Origin: Collimonas sp. OK607
Lineage (GTDB): Bacteria > Pseudomonadota > Gammaproteobacteria > Burkholderiales > Burkholderiaceae_D
DNA length: 64,000 nucleotides
Direction: 5' to 3'
Assembly (NCBI RefSeq): GCF_900111995.1
Contig: NZ_FOKF01000009.1
Span: 62,001 to 126,000, forward strand
Below the pieces are notes generated by a model. That model had not been told where the DNA came from, did no database searches, and saw nothing but the letters and a program-made list of their open reading frames with translations. The position numbers and the translations under genes were made by a program. Positions 1 through 9,505 of the stretch are shown one piece after another (position 1 is the stretch's first letter; each line of letters begins with the position of its first letter).

Positions 1-1738
1 TAATCTCGCCGCCGTGCACGCCAGCGCCCAGCCCCATGTCGACCACATAGTCGGCGGTGCGGATCGCATCTTCATCGTGTTCCACCACCAGCACGCTGTT
101 GCCGATGTCGCGCAGATGGCGCAAGGTTTCGATCAGGCGATCGTTATCGCGCTGATGCAAGCCGATCGACGGTTCATCCAGCACGTACATGACGCCGGTC
201 AGACCGGAACCGATTTGCGAGGCCAGCCGGATCCGTTGCGCTTCACCGCCGGACAAGGTGTCGGCGCTGCGTTCCAGCGACAGGTAATCGAGGCCGACAT
301 TATTCAGGAAGGTCAGGCGCGAAACGATTTCCTTGATGATCCGGTCAGCGATTTCTTTCTTGGCGCCAGTCAGCTTCAGCTTTTCGAAGAACGACAGAGT
401 CTCACGCAGCGGCGTTGCCGCGACTTCGTAAATGGCGCGTTCCTGTTTGCCGTTGCCAACCTTGACGAAACGCGCTTCGACGCGCAGCCGCGCGCCGTGG
501 CAGGACGGGCATTCTTTTTCGTTGATGAACTTGGCCAGCTCTTCCTTGACCGCCATCGAATCCGTCTCGCGATAACGTCGCTGCAGATTGTTAACCACGC
601 CTTCAAACGTGTGTTCCTTGATGACGGTGCGGCCGCGTTCATTAACATAGCTGAACGGAATGGTTTCCTTGCCGGAGCCGTACAACACAGCTTGCTGTGC
701 CTTTTCGGGCAGTTTCTCAAACGGCACATCGATGTCGAAATCGTAGTGCGCCGCGATGTTGGTCAGCATCTGGAAGTAGAACTGATTGCGTCTGTCCCAG
801 CCTTTGACCGCGCCGCTGGCCAGCGACAGGTTGGGGAAGGCGACGATACGCTTAGGATCGAAAAATTCGATATGGCCCAGGCCATCGCATTCCGGGCAGG
901 CGCCCATCGGATTATTGAAAGAGAATAGCCGCGGCTCCAGTTCCTGCAGCGAATAGCCGCAGATCGGGCAGGCGAACTTGTTGGAATACACGTGCTCGGC
1001 GCCACTGTCCATTTCCAGTGCAATCGCGCGGCCTTCGGCCAGGCGTAGCGCGGTTTCAAAACTTTCAGCCAGGCGTTGCTTGGTGTCTGCCTTTACCTTC
1101 AAGCGGTCGATCACTACATCGATGGTGTGCTTTTCGGTCTTCTTCAATTTTGGTAAATCGTCGACTTCATAAATCTTGGCGGTGCCGGTACCGCTCTGGA
1201 TGCGGAAGCGCACAAAGCCCTGTGCCTGCATCTGTTCAAACAGATCGACATGTTCACCCTTGCGATTGGCCACCACCGGCGCCAGGATCATCAGCTTGGT
1301 ATCTTCCGGCATCGCCAGCACCGCATCCACCATCTGCGACACCGACTGCGCCGCCAGAGGTTTCTCCGGATGGTCCGGGCAATACGGCGTGCCGACACGT
1401 GCGTACAGCAAACGCAAATAATCGTGGATCTCGGTCACCGTACCAACGGTGGAGCGCGGATTATGCGAAGTCGCTTTCTGTTCGATCGAAATCGCCGGCG
1501 ACAAACCTTCGATCAGGTCGACATCCGGTTTTTCCATCAACTGCAGGAATTGCCTGGCGTAGGAAGACAGCGATTCGACGTAGCGCCGCTGGCCTTCCGC
1601 ATACAGCGTGTCAAATGCCAGCGACGATTTGCCGGAGCCGGACAAGCCGGTGATCACGATCAGTTTGTTGCGCGGTAAATCCAGATTGATGTTCTTGAGG
1701 TTATGCGTACGCGCACCCCGGATGCGGATTTCTTCCAT
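1..1738 (-). CDS. uvrA: UvrA, excinuclease ABC subunit A (partial, C-terminal part beyond the left edge)
   Basis: UvrA is the DNA-damage recognition ATPase of nucleotide excision repair; it dimerises, loads UvrB on lesions and acts in the cytoplasm. The minus-strand frame stays open from an ATG at 1738 to the left edge, about 579 codons of a family that is usually about 940 residues. The N-terminus reads [17 protein letters not shown], with a Walker [10 protein letters not shown] at about residues 31-39. A zinc-binding module has Cys257, Cys260, Cys281 and Cys284 (CPIC, then CPEC). An ABC signature [12 protein letters not shown] starts at about 495, followed by [13 protein letters not shown] and the VVEHDED switch region. 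The second ATPase half lies outside the window. The gene is divergent from the MFS-ssb pair, the usual betaproteobacterial arrangement. The identification is secure; no damage to the frame is seen. Confidence 0.97.
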   Translation of the reverse strand, partial: MEEIRIRGARTHNLKNINLDLPRNKLIVITGLSGSGKSSLAFDTLYAEGQRRYVESLSSYARQFLQLMEKPDVDLIEGLSPAISIEQKATSHNPRSTVGTVTEIHDYLRLLYARVGTPYCPDHPEKPLAAQSVSQMVDAVLAMPEDTKLMILAPVVANRKGEHVDLFEQMQAQGFVRFRIQSGTGTAKIYEVDDLPKLKKTEKHTIDVVIDRLKVKADTKQRLAESFETALRLAEGRAIALEMDSGAEHVYSNKFACPICGYSLQELEPRLFSFNNPMGACPECDGLGHIEFFDPKRIVAFPNLSLASGAVKGWDRRNQFYFQMLTNIAAHYDFDIDVPFEKLPEKAQQAVLYGSGKETIPFSYVNERGRTVIKEHTFEGVVNNLQRRYRETDSMAVKEELAKFINEKECPSCHGARLRVEARFVKVGNGKQERAIYEVAATPLRETLSFFEKLKLTGAKKEIADRIIKEIVSRLTFLNNVGLDYLSLERSADTLSGGEAQRIRLASQIGSGLTGVMYVLDEPSIGLHQRDNDRLIETLRHLRDIGNSVLVVEHDEDAIRTADYVVDMGLGAGVHGGEI

Positions 1739-2089
1739 TTACAGCTTTCAGCGTAAGTTTAAGGCCGTGTCGGCTTATTGGAAATGCAATTTTCACGTGT
1801 GAAGGGCTTGCGGCTGCCATCGGCGGGAGTGTCCGGCCGGTGCTGCAAATGCATATCAAACGGATCAACCTGACACTATATCAGGGTCGGGATTTTAGAG
1901 TTTGATCCGGCTATCTCGTGTGAAGACAGTCGCGTGAACACAGTCGCGTGAATACAGTCGCGTGAAACAGTACGCTGGCAGAGTGATGGGATGACGGGAG
2001 AACGTATGGGCCGGAACGTATCGACCTGGAACGTATGAATTCCCGCCTGATCCAATGGCAACATCAGATCAGGCGGGCGCAACTACACT
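1739..2089. other. Intergenic region between uvrA and the WXXGXW gene, with two short direct-repeat tracts
   Basis: About 350 bases lie between the uvrA start and the stop of the minus-strand small-protein gene. It should carry the uvrA promoter, but I could not fix a convincing -35/-10 pair and saw no LexA box of the CTGT-N8-ACAG type. It contains a three-copy 14-nt tandem repeat (1926-1967) and three spaced copies of GAACGTAT (about 2000-2036). No gene is recognisable. Confidence 0.5.
1926..1967. repeat. Short tandem repeat, 3 x 14 nt
   Basis: Three consecutive copies of ACAGTCGCGTGAAN, at 1926-1939, 1940-1953 and 1954-1967, differing only in the last base. A further partial copy (CAGTACG) follows. 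The tract lies in the gap upstream of uvrA. A neighbouring tract has AACGTAT at 2001, 2015 and 2030, a period of 14-15. The function is unknown; replication slippage is the simplest origin. Confidence 0.9.
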
Positions 2090-2512
2090 TTAGCAATTAC
2101 CCTTTTTGGCTTGCCCCGGTGGACAATGATAACGGCCTCCGTCATCGTCGCGCCTGTCATCACGACGTTCGTCACGATAATGCTCATGGTGGCGGTCGTC
2201 GCCCTGACGCCAGCCGCCACGACGCAGCTCCCATCCGTTACTCCCTTGACGCCATTCCGGCCGGTCGTACAGATACCCGCTACGCGCTCTTTCCCAATGT
2301 CCGCCAGCCCAGACATGGCGGCGGCCATCCCAATTCCAGTATCCCGGCGCCCAGATGTAGCCAACCCGCGGCGGTGGCAAAACCTCGTATCGTGGCGGTG
2401 GCGGCGGTGTTCCAATCGTGATGTTTACACCTATTTGCGCCATGGCCTGGGTTGGCATGAAGGCGGCAGCGCTAACTGCTATAAGCGCTACCGCGCAGAG
2501 CATACGTTTCAT
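2090..2512 (-). CDS. Small exported protein with WXXGXW (YXWGXW) repeats
   Basis: The function is unknown; the family is small, secreted or periplasmic, and common in Burkholderiales. An ATG at 2512 is preferred over an in-frame GTG at 2527, because that GTG lies within the purine-rich GTGGGGGAA sequence that serves as ribosome binding site. The product is about 140 residues. A signal peptide (MKRMLCAVALIAVSAAAFMP, ending AMA) is followed by a PPPPP stretch. Two tandem motifs follow (GYIWAPGYWNWDG and HVWAGGHWERARSGY), which match the WXXGXW repeat family. The tail is extremely charged (Asp/Arg/His) and carries two Cys near the end. The gene stands alone, convergent with none of its neighbours. 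The family call is fairly secure; no biochemical role is assigned. Confidence 0.8.
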   Translation of the reverse strand: MKRMLCAVALIAVSAAAFMPTQAMAQIGVNITIGTPPPPPRYEVLPPPRVGYIWAPGYWNWDGRRHVWAGGHWERARSGYLYDRPEWRQGSNGWELRRGGWRQGDDRHHEHYRDERRDDRRDDDGGRYHCPPGQAKKGNC

Positions 2513-2795
2513 ATCTATTTCCCCCACAGTTATTTGGTGTCACGAACTATATCTTTTTTTATTTCGAAAACGATTAATGATGCAATAAATTACATCTAAT
2601 TCGGAGCGGAAAGCGCCTGATATCCATTGGATAGCAAACCGCAATCGCGCTCAAATACATCAGGGTATTTCGCCTTAATATTCAGCAAGTTTTGGGCATG
2701 TCCAATACCCATGCGGGTCACAGCCATTTCATTCCCTGATACTATGACGGGTTTCGATCTGCGCCGTCGTACAGCCTCAACGTTCACATCCGGTA

Positions 2796-4049
2796 ATGCC
2801 CAATATGAATAATTCGACCTCCTCTCCCGATAATGACGCAGGCAGCGGCATGAGCCGCGCCGAAGTCAAAGCCAGCGGTGCCCTGGCTTCGATATTTGCA
2901 TTGCGCATGCTTGGCCTGTTTTTGATTTTGCCGGTGTTTGCAGTGCACGCCAAAACCCTGCCCGGTGGGGATAGCGCTGCCCTGGTCGGCCTCGCCATGG
3001 GGATTTACGGCCTTGCGCAATCGTTCGGACAAATTCCGTTTGGTGTAGCTTCCGATAAGTACGGTCGCAAGAAGATCATCGTCATCGGCCTGATCCTGTT
3101 TGCACTGGGATCTTTCATTGCCGCCGCCGCCGACAATATCTACTGGGTTATCATCGGCCGCGCGATACAAGGTTCCGGCGCGATTTCAGCTGCGGTAACT
3201 GCTTTTATCGCCGATTCCACAAGGGAAGAACACCGCACCAAGGCCATGGCCATGGTCGGCGGCTCGATCGGTTTGACGTTTGCCTTGTCGCTGATCATTT
3301 CGCCGCTGCTATATGAGTGGGTCGGCATGGGCGGCATCTTTGCCATGACCGGCATCTTGTCGCTGGCCGCGATTGCGGTGGTGGTATGGCTGGTGCCTTC
3401 CGCGCCGCTGGTCAAGGCCAGGCGTGTCGCTTGGTCGGAAATCCTGCGCAACGGCCAACTGATGCGCTTGAACTATGGCGTGTTCGCTTTGCACATGACG
3501 CAAATGGCGATGTTTGTGGTGATGCCGGCGGCGCTGGTCAAATACGCCGATCTGCCGCTCGAGTCGCACTGGAAAATCTATCTGCCGGTGGTGTTGGCTT
3601 CTTTTGTATTGATGCTGCCGCCGGTATTTGTCGGCGAGAAGCAGGGCAAGATGAAACAAGTAATGTTGGCAGCCGTGGCTTTGTTGTTTATAGTGCAACT
3701 CGGATTGCTGCTGACATTCTCCATGGCAACTATCCATTGGCAATGGCTGGTCGTGTTGTTGCTAGGGTTTTTCATTGCTTTCAACGTGCTGGAAGCTAGC
3801 CAGCCGTCGCTGGTGTCGCGCATCGCGCCGCCAGCGGCCAAAGGCGCCGCGCTGGGCGTGTATAACACCATGCAAGCCCTGGGTTTGTTCTGCGGCGGCG
3901 CCCTAGGCGGATTACTTAAACAGCATGCGGGTGCATCCTCGGTTTTCATTTTAGGCGGGGCAGCAACCCTCTGCTGGCTTATAATCGCATCCAGCATGAA
4001 AAATTTGCCGCGCCGTGGCGCTTCATCAATCACGGCCGCGGCAGCGTAG
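2796..4049 (+). CDS. MFS transporter (uvrA-ssb linked family)
   Basis: A 417-residue inner-membrane protein of the major facilitator superfamily, presumably a drug or metabolite efflux carrier; the substrate cannot be told from sequence. About 12 hydrophobic segments are visible. The loop 2-3 signature appears as GVASDKYGRKKIIVIG (GxxxDrxGRkk type). FGQIPFG and RAIQGSGAISAAVTAFIAD resemble motifs of DHA1-type exporters. The start at 2796 is not well supported; a second ATG nine bases further (2805) is possible, and both have only a weak upstream purine stretch. The position between uvrA and ssb is conserved in betaproteobacteria. A direct duplication of an 11-nt unit follows the stop. Confidence 0.88.
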   Translation: MPNMNNSTSSPDNDAGSGMSRAEVKASGALASIFALRMLGLFLILPVFAVHAKTLPGGDSAALVGLAMGIYGLAQSFGQIPFGVASDKYGRKKIIVIGLILFALGSFIAAAADNIYWVIIGRAIQGSGAISAAVTAFIADSTREEHRTKAMAMVGGSIGLTFALSLIISPLLYEWVGMGGIFAMTGILSLAAIAVVVWLVPSAPLVKARRVAWSEILRNGQLMRLNYGVFALHMTQMAMFVVMPAALVKYADLPLESHWKIYLPVVLASFVLMLPPVFVGEKQGKMKQVMLAAVALLFIVQLGLLLTFSMATIHWQWLVVLLLGFFIAFNVLEASQPSLVSRIAPPAAKGAALGVYNTMQALGLFCGGALGGLLKQHAGASSVFILGGAATLCWLIIASSMKNLPRRGASSITAAAA

Positions 4050-4072
4050 TGCATGGCGCGCAGCAAGTCTCC

Positions 4073-4094
4073 TTAAGTAACTCTTAAGTAACTA
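4073..4094. repeat. Short tandem repeat, 2 x 11 nt
   Basis: Two adjacent copies of TTAAGTAACTM, 24 bases after the stop of the MFS gene. It is one of a series of short tandem tracts found in the gaps of this window. Confidence 0.75.
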
Positions 4095-4194
4095 TTGAGC
4101 AACATCAGACAGCCAGCGCCAGGGTCTTGGGCACAACGCATCAGGCGTAATTTTCAACGCATTTTCAAGATATGAGCATTTAGGAGAGCATTAC

Positions 4195-4692
4195 ATGGCA
4201 TCGGTCAATAAAGTCATCATCGTCGGCAATCTCGGCCGCGACCCGGAAACACGCTACATGCCGAACGGCGAAGCGGTCACCAACATCGCCGTTGCCACCA
4301 CGGAAAGCTGGAAAGACAAGAATAGCGGCGAGAAAAAAGAATTAACCGAGTGGCACCGCATCACCTTCTATCGCAAGCTGGCGGAGATCGCCGGCCAGTA
4401 CCTGAAAAAAGGTTCGCAGATCTACATCGAAGGCCGTCTGCAAACGCGCAAATGGCAAGACAAGGATGGCGCTGAACGCTTCACCACTGAAATCATCGCA
4501 GACACCATGCAGATGCTTGGCAGCCGTCAAGGTGCGGGCGGCAGCGCGCCGATGGACGATGGCGGTGGCTACAACAGCGCGCCACCGGCACGCCAGCAAA
4601 ACACCAGCGCACCGGCGGCGCCAGCCCGACAGGCACCGGCTTCGCGGCCAGCGCCGAATTTCTCGGATATGGATGACGACATTCCGTTCTAG
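4195..4692 (+). CDS. ssb: Single-stranded DNA-binding protein
   Basis: SSB coats single-stranded DNA during replication, repair and recombination as a homotetramer. The 165-residue protein starts at an ATG preceded by AGGAGA at good spacing. Residues 1 to about 110 form the OB fold ([37 protein letters not shown], then [39 protein letters not shown]). A Gly/Pro/Ala/Gln-rich linker follows, then the acidic tip MDDDIPF at 159-165 that binds partner proteins. The length and tail are typical for Burkholderiales. The gene is followed by a strong terminator. Confidence 0.98.
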   Translation: MASVNKVIIVGNLGRDPETRYMPNGEAVTNIAVATTESWKDKNSGEKKELTEWHRITFYRKLAEIAGQYLKKGSQIYIEGRLQTRKWQDKDGAERFTTEIIADTMQMLGSRQGAGGSAPMDDGGGYNSAPPARQQNTSAPAAPARQAPASRPAPNFSDMDDDIPF

Positions 4693-4720
4693 GGTATATG
4701 TTTTATCAGATGTAAACAAG

Positions 4721-4754
4721 ACCCGCTAAGTCACTGATTTAGCGGGTTTTTTTA
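4721..4754 (+). terminator. Rho-independent terminator of ssb
   Basis: The hairpin ACCCGCTAARTCA/TGATTTAGCGGGT, with only a one- or two-base tip and one mismatch, is followed by seven T residues. It begins 28 bases after the ssb stop. Its core is nearly identical to the core of another terminator at 24548-24584. Confidence 0.9.
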
Positions 4755-4776
4755 TTCTTTGCATTTTTCCTTTGAC

Positions 4777-5101
4777 GACCAGGTCCCACTAAGAGAGATC
4801 GCCGGACTCCTTCGCATCTCCAGACACACCGTCGCGCTATCTACGTACGGAAATAACAGAGCCGTCCTACGCGGAGCGGCGCTCGCTCAGTGTAATCGAC
4901 AAATATGCGTTCCAGTTATCGGTTTTGCTAAAGACCGAGGCGCTCAGACTGACCGGATCAATTCAGCAAGCAAACGAAAACTTTGCGTTAGGTCACCAAC
5001 TGTACCTTCGGGTACTTTGCAGGAGAAAGGTCACCGCGTGGAAGCTAAATTTTGATGAAATGATTGCCGTTGTAAATGCATGTAGCAATCGTGTCATGTG
5101 A
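4777..5101 (+). pseudogene. Frameshifted remnant of an IS21-family transposase gene (istA-like N-terminus)
   Basis: This lies in the gap between the ssb terminator and the chemotaxis receptor gene. One frame encodes VPLREIAGLLRISRHTV (about 4783-4833), which looks like the helix-turn-helix of IstA proteins. The adjacent +1 frame then continues as RYLRTEITEPSYAERRS and SVIDKYAFQLSVLLKTEA (4835 to about 4940), the segment expected to follow in IS21 transposases. A further shift seems needed near 4950, where KQTKTLR in the third frame resembles the next IstA block. The frame closes at 5101. No DDE catalytic domain, no istB partner and no terminal inverted repeats are seen, so this is a decayed fragment. 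The IS21 assignment is from remembered family motifs. Confidence 0.62.
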
Positions 5102-5225
5102 AATCAGCGGCAAATTTTGCCATCCACCTTTTACCTATTCAAGCCGGCGCCAGTAATGGGCACGGCGATGAAGTCCGATTATCTGCTCGGTCCGGGCACG
5201 ATAATTTCTGTTATCGAGTAAAAAA

Positions 5226-6884
5226 ATGAAAATCAAGAATTTGAAAATAGGCGCGCGACTGGGCATTGCCTTTAGCTTGTTGTTGGTGCTGATGGCAATC
5301 ATCGTAGTAGTGGGTATCTGGCGCTTGCAAGGCGTGGGACAAGCTACTGAGCAGATGGGCGACGCGGCGGCCAAGGAGCGTATGGCGCAACAGTGGATCA
5401 GTGGTATGGCAACCAACACCTTACGTACGTTCGCGCGCTTGAGAACGATTAAGCCGGCAGAAGAGAAATCCCTCGCGGCAGAAATGACGGCCGTAAGCGC
5501 TAATATTATCAAGGCGCAAAAGGAATTGGAGCCTTTGGTCCTCAGTGCCGAAGGCAAACAAAAGCTGGCTGCCGTTGCCGAACAGCGCAAAATATATATC
5601 GGGATCCGGGATGCTGCCTTCAAACTGAAAGAAGAAGGTAGCGTCGATTTGGAAAATACCATCGAAACCAAACTCACGCCGGCAGCGAACGCATACATAC
5701 GATCGGTGCAAGACGTGGTCGACTTTCAAAAAATCATTTTTGAAAAATCAAAAAATCAAGTTGATGAAATTTATGAGGCCGGTCGCAATCTAATGATGGT
5801 CCTCGGCTTGATTGCGCTGGCATTGGGCGCAATCCTCGCCTGGGTTTTAACGCGCAGCATTACCCAGCCTTTGCGCTACGCTGTAAGTGTGGCGCGTATA
5901 GTTGCTTCTGGCGATTTGACTAGCCGAATTACAGCGACTTCACGTGACGAAACCGGTCAGTTGCTGCAAGCTTTGAAGGATATGAATGACAGCCTGACAG
6001 GCAGCATCATGCAGGTTCGCTCAGGTGTCGATACCATTGCAACCGCGTCGAATCAAATCGCATCCGGTAATCTGGACCTGTCGTCGCGTACTGAAGAACA
6101 GGCTAGTTCGCTGGACGAAACCGCATCGTCGATGGAAGAGCTGACCACGACCGTCAAGCAAAATGCCGACAATGCACGACAAGCCAATCAGCTTGCCCTT
6201 ACTGCTTCTGGTGTGGCGGAACAAGGCGGTGTGGTAGTGTCGAAAGTAGTGGGTACGATGGATGGCATCAATGCATCAGCTAGAAAAATCGTCGACATCA
6301 TCGGCGTGATCGATGGCATCGCCTTCCAGACCAACATCCTGGCGCTGAATGCCGCAGTGGAAGCCGCGCGTGCCGGCGAGCAAGGTCGCGGTTTTGCGGT
6401 GGTAGCATCGGAAGTGCGTACCTTGGCGCAGCGTTCGGCTGCAGCGGCGAAGGAAATCAAGATACTGATCGACGACTCGGTTGATAAAGTCGATACCGGC
6501 AGTAAATTGGTGGCAGAAGCGGGGGCGACCATGACGGAAGTGGTCGATAGCGTCAAGCGCGTGACCGATATCATGTCCGAGATTATGGCTGCCAGCCAGG
6601 AACAAAGCGCAGGGATTGAACAAGTCAATCAGGCTATTGGCCAGATGAATCAAGTCACCCAGCAAAATGCAGCATTGGTGGAGCAAGCTGCCGCTGCTGC
6701 GGAGTCTTTGAGCGACCAAGCGGAAAATCTTGCGCGAGCGGTGAGCATATTTACATTGGATGACTTGGTGAGTAGCACCAGAGCGGCGCCACGTCTGCCG
6801 ATTGTGGCAAGCAAGGTACCGCTCGCTCGTCAGTTGGCTGCAGCCCCGGTGCCGAAGATGGTCGTTAATGAAGCCTATTTCTGA
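5226..6884 (+). CDS. Methyl-accepting chemotaxis protein
   Basis: A transmembrane chemoreceptor that senses a periplasmic ligand and controls the CheA kinase. The 552-residue protein has a first membrane segment at about 10-32, a roughly 155-residue periplasmic four-helix-bundle-type sensor, and a second membrane segment at about 188-209. A HAMP domain (about 210-262) and a long coiled-coil signalling domain follow. The conserved hairpin [21 protein letters not shown] begins at about residue 364. Candidate methylation sites lie in the [15 protein letters not shown] region. It ends in VVNEAYF, without the NWETF-type pentapeptide that tethers CheR in some receptors. There is no che gene nearby; the ligand is unknown. 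The start at 5226 follows an A-rich stretch with a poor ribosome site. Confidence 0.93.
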   Translation: MKIKNLKIGARLGIAFSLLLVLMAIIVVVGIWRLQGVGQATEQMGDAAAKERMAQQWISGMATNTLRTFARLRTIKPAEEKSLAAEMTAVSANIIKAQKELEPLVLSAEGKQKLAAVAEQRKIYIGIRDAAFKLKEEGSVDLENTIETKLTPAANAYIRSVQDVVDFQKIIFEKSKNQVDEIYEAGRNLMMVLGLIALALGAILAWVLTRSITQPLRYAVSVARIVASGDLTSRITATSRDETGQLLQALKDMNDSLTGSIMQVRSGVDTIATASNQIASGNLDLSSRTEEQASSLDETASSMEELTTTVKQNADNARQANQLALTASGVAEQGGVVVSKVVGTMDGINASARKIVDIIGVIDGIAFQTNILALNAAVEAARAGEQGRGFAVVASEVRTLAQRSAAAAKEIKILIDDSVDKVDTGSKLVAEAGATMTEVVDSVKRVTDIMSEIMAASQEQSAGIEQVNQAIGQMNQVTQQNAALVEQAAAAAESLSDQAENLARAVSIFTLDDLVSSTRAAPRLPIVASKVPLARQLAAAPVPKMVVNEAYF

Positions 6885-7249
6885 TTGGGTGCCGTTGTCT
6901 CAAACTGTCGATCCAGCAGATTCGGTGCAATTGCATGCACGCTAGCTTGAAGTTGGCCAGGTGTCGATCCTCCTGGAAAGGCTCGACAAGCGTAACACTT
7001 CCTCCCTTGGCCTTGGTCCAGTCCGACGAACTTCACGATTTTTTCAAAAATTTCCTAAGGAGATAGAACAAGAACGGTCGCCAATGGGTGGCCGGTAGCA
7101 GGGAGATCTTGCCGTTACAAATTAATTTCGCCACATTCATATTATGGTATGCCATAATATTGACGTACTAAGCCAGTAACTGGATGACGTATGAAACCGC
7201 CTCCAGTTCGGAAATTATAAAAATGAGGTTGGACAAGGAGAATAGTGTA
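6885..7249. other. Intergenic region upstream of the isochorismatase/NCS1 pair
   Basis: About 365 bases. The right part holds the AT-rich operator palindrome at 7139-7160 and the leader of the amidohydrolase gene. The left part (6890-7080) is GC-rich, with short open stretches on the minus strand that I cannot match to any family. It may be decayed coding sequence, but nothing supports a gene. Confidence 0.5.
7139..7160. promoter_or_regulatory. Operator palindrome, probable GntR-family site
   Basis: ATATTATGG-TATG-CCATAATAT is a perfect 9+4+9 inverted repeat about 90 bases upstream of the amidohydrolase start. FadR/FCD-type GntR regulators typically bind short AT-rich palindromes with a GGTAT.CC-like core. 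The 11-base stretch TATTATGGTAT recurs exactly at 24376-24386, upstream of the minus-strand operon that encodes a GntR protein at its end. Shared control by that regulator is an inference. Confidence 0.75.
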
Positions 7250-7918
7250 ATGAAGTCAGATAGGGCATTTTTGCTGATCGACATGCAAAAAGAAGATGGC
7301 TTTTCCGTGGAGGGTTTCAACGCGGCGGTGGAAAAGGCTGGTCCATTGCTGGATGCCTTACGCAAGCAGGGGATTCCAATCCTCTATTCGAAGCACGTCA
7401 ATCGGGCTGACGGGGTCGGATTGCCAGGCGGCGAGCCACTTGATCCTTCTGGAAAGCCGGCAACGTATTGCTCTGCAACCAACAAGGTCGACATCATCGA
7501 CGCGTTGTCTCCCCAGGCAGGCGATATCGTCTTTGAAAAAAATAGATATAGCTGCTTTTTTCAATCCAATCTCGATCAGCTTCTTAAGGGATTGGGCGTC
7601 AAACATCTGGTGATCGGCGGCGTACTGACAGATGTGTGCGTGATGACGACGGTGTTCGACGCCTACTTCAGGGATTATCAGGTAACGCTGATCGAAGATA
7701 TTTGCGGCGCCACCACTGAAGCGGCTCACTACTCATCGCTACTGCTCATGGCTAACTGGGTTTACGACCTGGAGATGTTTACTTCAGAGCAGTTTCTGCG
7801 CTCTCTGCGGGGCGAAGAATTCAGCGCATTCAAGGCAGCCATACCGGATGAATTTGCTCACACGCCAGACAAGCTGGGCGATGCCATAAAAAAATTACGA
7901 ACCAAACTTAACAAGTAA
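7250..7918 (+). CDS. Isochorismatase-family cysteine amidohydrolase
   Basis: A cytoplasmic cysteine hydrolase of the isochorismatase fold; relatives cleave amides such as N-carbamoylsarcosine, maleamate, peroxyureidoacrylate (RutB) or biuret. The start at 7250 is chosen because AAGGAG sits nine bases upstream; an upstream in-frame start at 7184 has no such site. The 222-residue product has the triad Asp11 (LLIDMQ), Lys97 (VFEKNRYSCF) and Cys130 (GGVLTDVCVMTTVFDA). The stop codon is the first codon of a duplicated 12-nt tract, and an NCS1 transporter gene follows after 45 bases. With the operator at 7139 it probably belongs to the same regulon as the monooxygenase operon at 16730-24281. The exact substrate is not deducible. 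Confidence 0.9.
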   Translation: MKSDRAFLLIDMQKEDGFSVEGFNAAVEKAGPLLDALRKQGIPILYSKHVNRADGVGLPGGEPLDPSGKPATYCSATNKVDIIDALSPQAGDIVFEKNRYSCFFQSNLDQLLKGLGVKHLVIGGVLTDVCVMTTVFDAYFRDYQVTLIEDICGATTEAAHYSSLLLMANWVYDLEMFTSEQFLRSLRGEEFSAFKAAIPDEFAHTPDKLGDAIKKLRTKLNK

Positions 7919-7939
7919 CCATAAAAATAACCATAAGAG
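7916..7939. repeat. Short tandem repeat, 2 x 12 nt, starting at a stop codon
   Basis: TAACCATAAAAA is followed by TAACCATAAGAG. The first TAA is the stop codon of the amidohydrolase gene, so the second copy supplies another TAA. The tract fills about half of the gap before the transporter gene. Confidence 0.8.
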
Positions 7940-7963
7940 TTATTAGAGGATACAGGAGACAAA

Positions 7964-9331
7964 ATGGAAGTCGAACGACGCAGCATCGATTTTATTCCCG
8001 AAGCAGAGCGATACGGCAAGCCAGGATCATTATTCTTCATCTGGTTTGGCGCCAATATGAATATCACTACCATCGCTGCCGGTGTCTTGCCGGTGGTGCT
8101 CGGGTTGAATCTGTTCTGGAGCGCGCTGTCAATTATTCTCGGTTCGCTGATAGGGGCTATCTTCATGGCCTCTCACTCAGCTCAAGGGCCGAAACTGGGC
8201 ATTCCACAGATGATCCAGAGCCGGGCTCAGTTTGGCGTGATCGGGGCAGTACTGCCGTTGCTGTTTGTGATGGTGATTTATCTGGGCTTCTTCGTCAGTA
8301 ATACACTCCTGGCCGCGCAGGCCATCGAAAAAGTAAGCCCCCTGGGGCAACGCGCAAATATCTACTTCATCAGCATTCTTTGCTTTCTTGTCGCGCTTTA
8401 CGGATACAAGCTGATTCACCGGGTGCAAAAGACGCTGTCGATCCTGTCGATAATCGTATTCCTGGTCGCCACCGTTATTGCAGTCGTTCTTCCTGTTCCC
8501 GACGGCCAATGGCTGGCAAGCAGCTTTTCGCTTCCGAAATTCATGGCGGCGGTCAGTATTGCGGCGACCTGGCAGCTTTCTTATGCACCTTATGTCGCTG
8601 ACTATTCAAGGTACCTTCCTGGCAATACCTCATCGGCCAAGGTTTTCTGGCACAGCTATGCCGGGACAGTCATAGGCGGTGCCTGGATGATGATTCTGGG
8701 GGCAATACTCAGTGTCGCGATTCCACACTTTGCAGACAACGTCGGATTGAACGTCGCGCAACTTTTCGGAGGTGCGGCAATACTGCTTTATGTATTCGTC
8801 GTCTTCGGCCAAATCTCGATAAATGTCTTCAATCTCTATGGTGCGTTCATGTCGACGGTCACTGTCATAGAGCCATTCGCAAAAATCAAGGTTACTGCCA
8901 GGGTTCGAGGCACGTTCATGTTCGCTATCACCGCGCTTGCAACCGTACTGTCCACCATTGGCCAAGATAATTTTGTCGCGTTCTTTTTAAATTTCATCTT
9001 TTTCATGAGCTATTTCCTGATTCCGTGGACGGCCATAAATTTGGTGGATTTTTATTTTGTCAGGCACGGCGTGTACTGCGTAGTGGATATTTTCGACCCG
9101 AATGGCCGGTATGGACGGGTTAACTGGTTTTCCTGTATCACTTTCATCCTGGCTATCTTGCTGGAAATTCCTTTCATGAATACGAGCCTGTATGTCGGCT
9201 CGGTGGCCGAGCGCCTTTACGGCGTCGACCTGGCGTGGTTGGTGGGGCTTGTTTTTCCTGCTGCCGCTTACTACTTCTTTATGAAGTGGAGCGTCGGGAA
9301 TGTTATCGAGGGGACGGCGGCGAACAGCTAA
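7964..9331 (+). CDS. NCS1-family permease (cytosine/allantoin/hydantoin type)
   Basis: A proton- or sodium-coupled importer of the nucleobase:cation symporter-1 family in the inner membrane. The 455-residue protein starts after an AGGAGAC-like ribosome site. It has about 12 hydrophobic segments and the family-like elements FIPEAERYGKPGSLFFIWFGANMNITTIAAG (N-terminus), SHSAQGPKLGIPQMIQSRAQFG, SYAPYVADYSRYLP and INLVDFYFVR. Known members carry cytosine, purines, allantoin, hydantoin, uracil or thiamin. Its pairing with an amidohydrolase suggests import of an amide- or imide-containing ring compound. The family call is secure; the substrate is open. Confidence 0.93.
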   Translation: MEVERRSIDFIPEAERYGKPGSLFFIWFGANMNITTIAAGVLPVVLGLNLFWSALSIILGSLIGAIFMASHSAQGPKLGIPQMIQSRAQFGVIGAVLPLLFVMVIYLGFFVSNTLLAAQAIEKVSPLGQRANIYFISILCFLVALYGYKLIHRVQKTLSILSIIVFLVATVIAVVLPVPDGQWLASSFSLPKFMAAVSIAATWQLSYAPYVADYSRYLPGNTSSAKVFWHSYAGTVIGGAWMMILGAILSVAIPHFADNVGLNVAQLFGGAAILLYVFVVFGQISINVFNLYGAFMSTVTVIEPFAKIKVTARVRGTFMFAITALATVLSTIGQDNFVAFFLNFIFFMSYFLIPWTAINLVDFYFVRHGVYCVVDIFDPNGRYGRVNWFSCITFILAILLEIPFMNTSLYVGSVAERLYGVDLAWLVGLVFPAAAYYFFMKWSVGNVIEGTAANS

Positions 9332-9505
9332 CAAGCCGCTGCGAATTTTCCGAAGGCTACCCGTTCTTCTCTGACGATTCTCATTTTCTGTCTTGTTCCC
9401 ATGGCCGCAGATCCGGCCAAGGCCATTGGCATGCCCATTCATTTGTTGTCACTGCTTAAAACTTTTATTTGCATAGTTTCTCAACCGCTTCTAAGGAGCT
9501 TTGAC

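Noticed and set aside
14-928. Plus-strand frame of 304 codons at the left edge
   Set aside because: It is opposite the open uvrA frame, which has Walker, zinc and signature motifs.
1926-1967. CRISPR array
   Set aside because: The 14-nt units are contiguous without spacers, and no cas gene is present.
2596-2787. Minus-strand 63-codon frame between the WXXGXW and MFS genes
   Set aside because: No ribosome site, no recognisable domain, and it occupies the expected promoter region; too short to support.
6890-7036. Minus-strand coding-like stretch upstream of the operator
   Set aside because: Short open frames were readable, but I could not match them to any family, so no gene or pseudogene is claimed.
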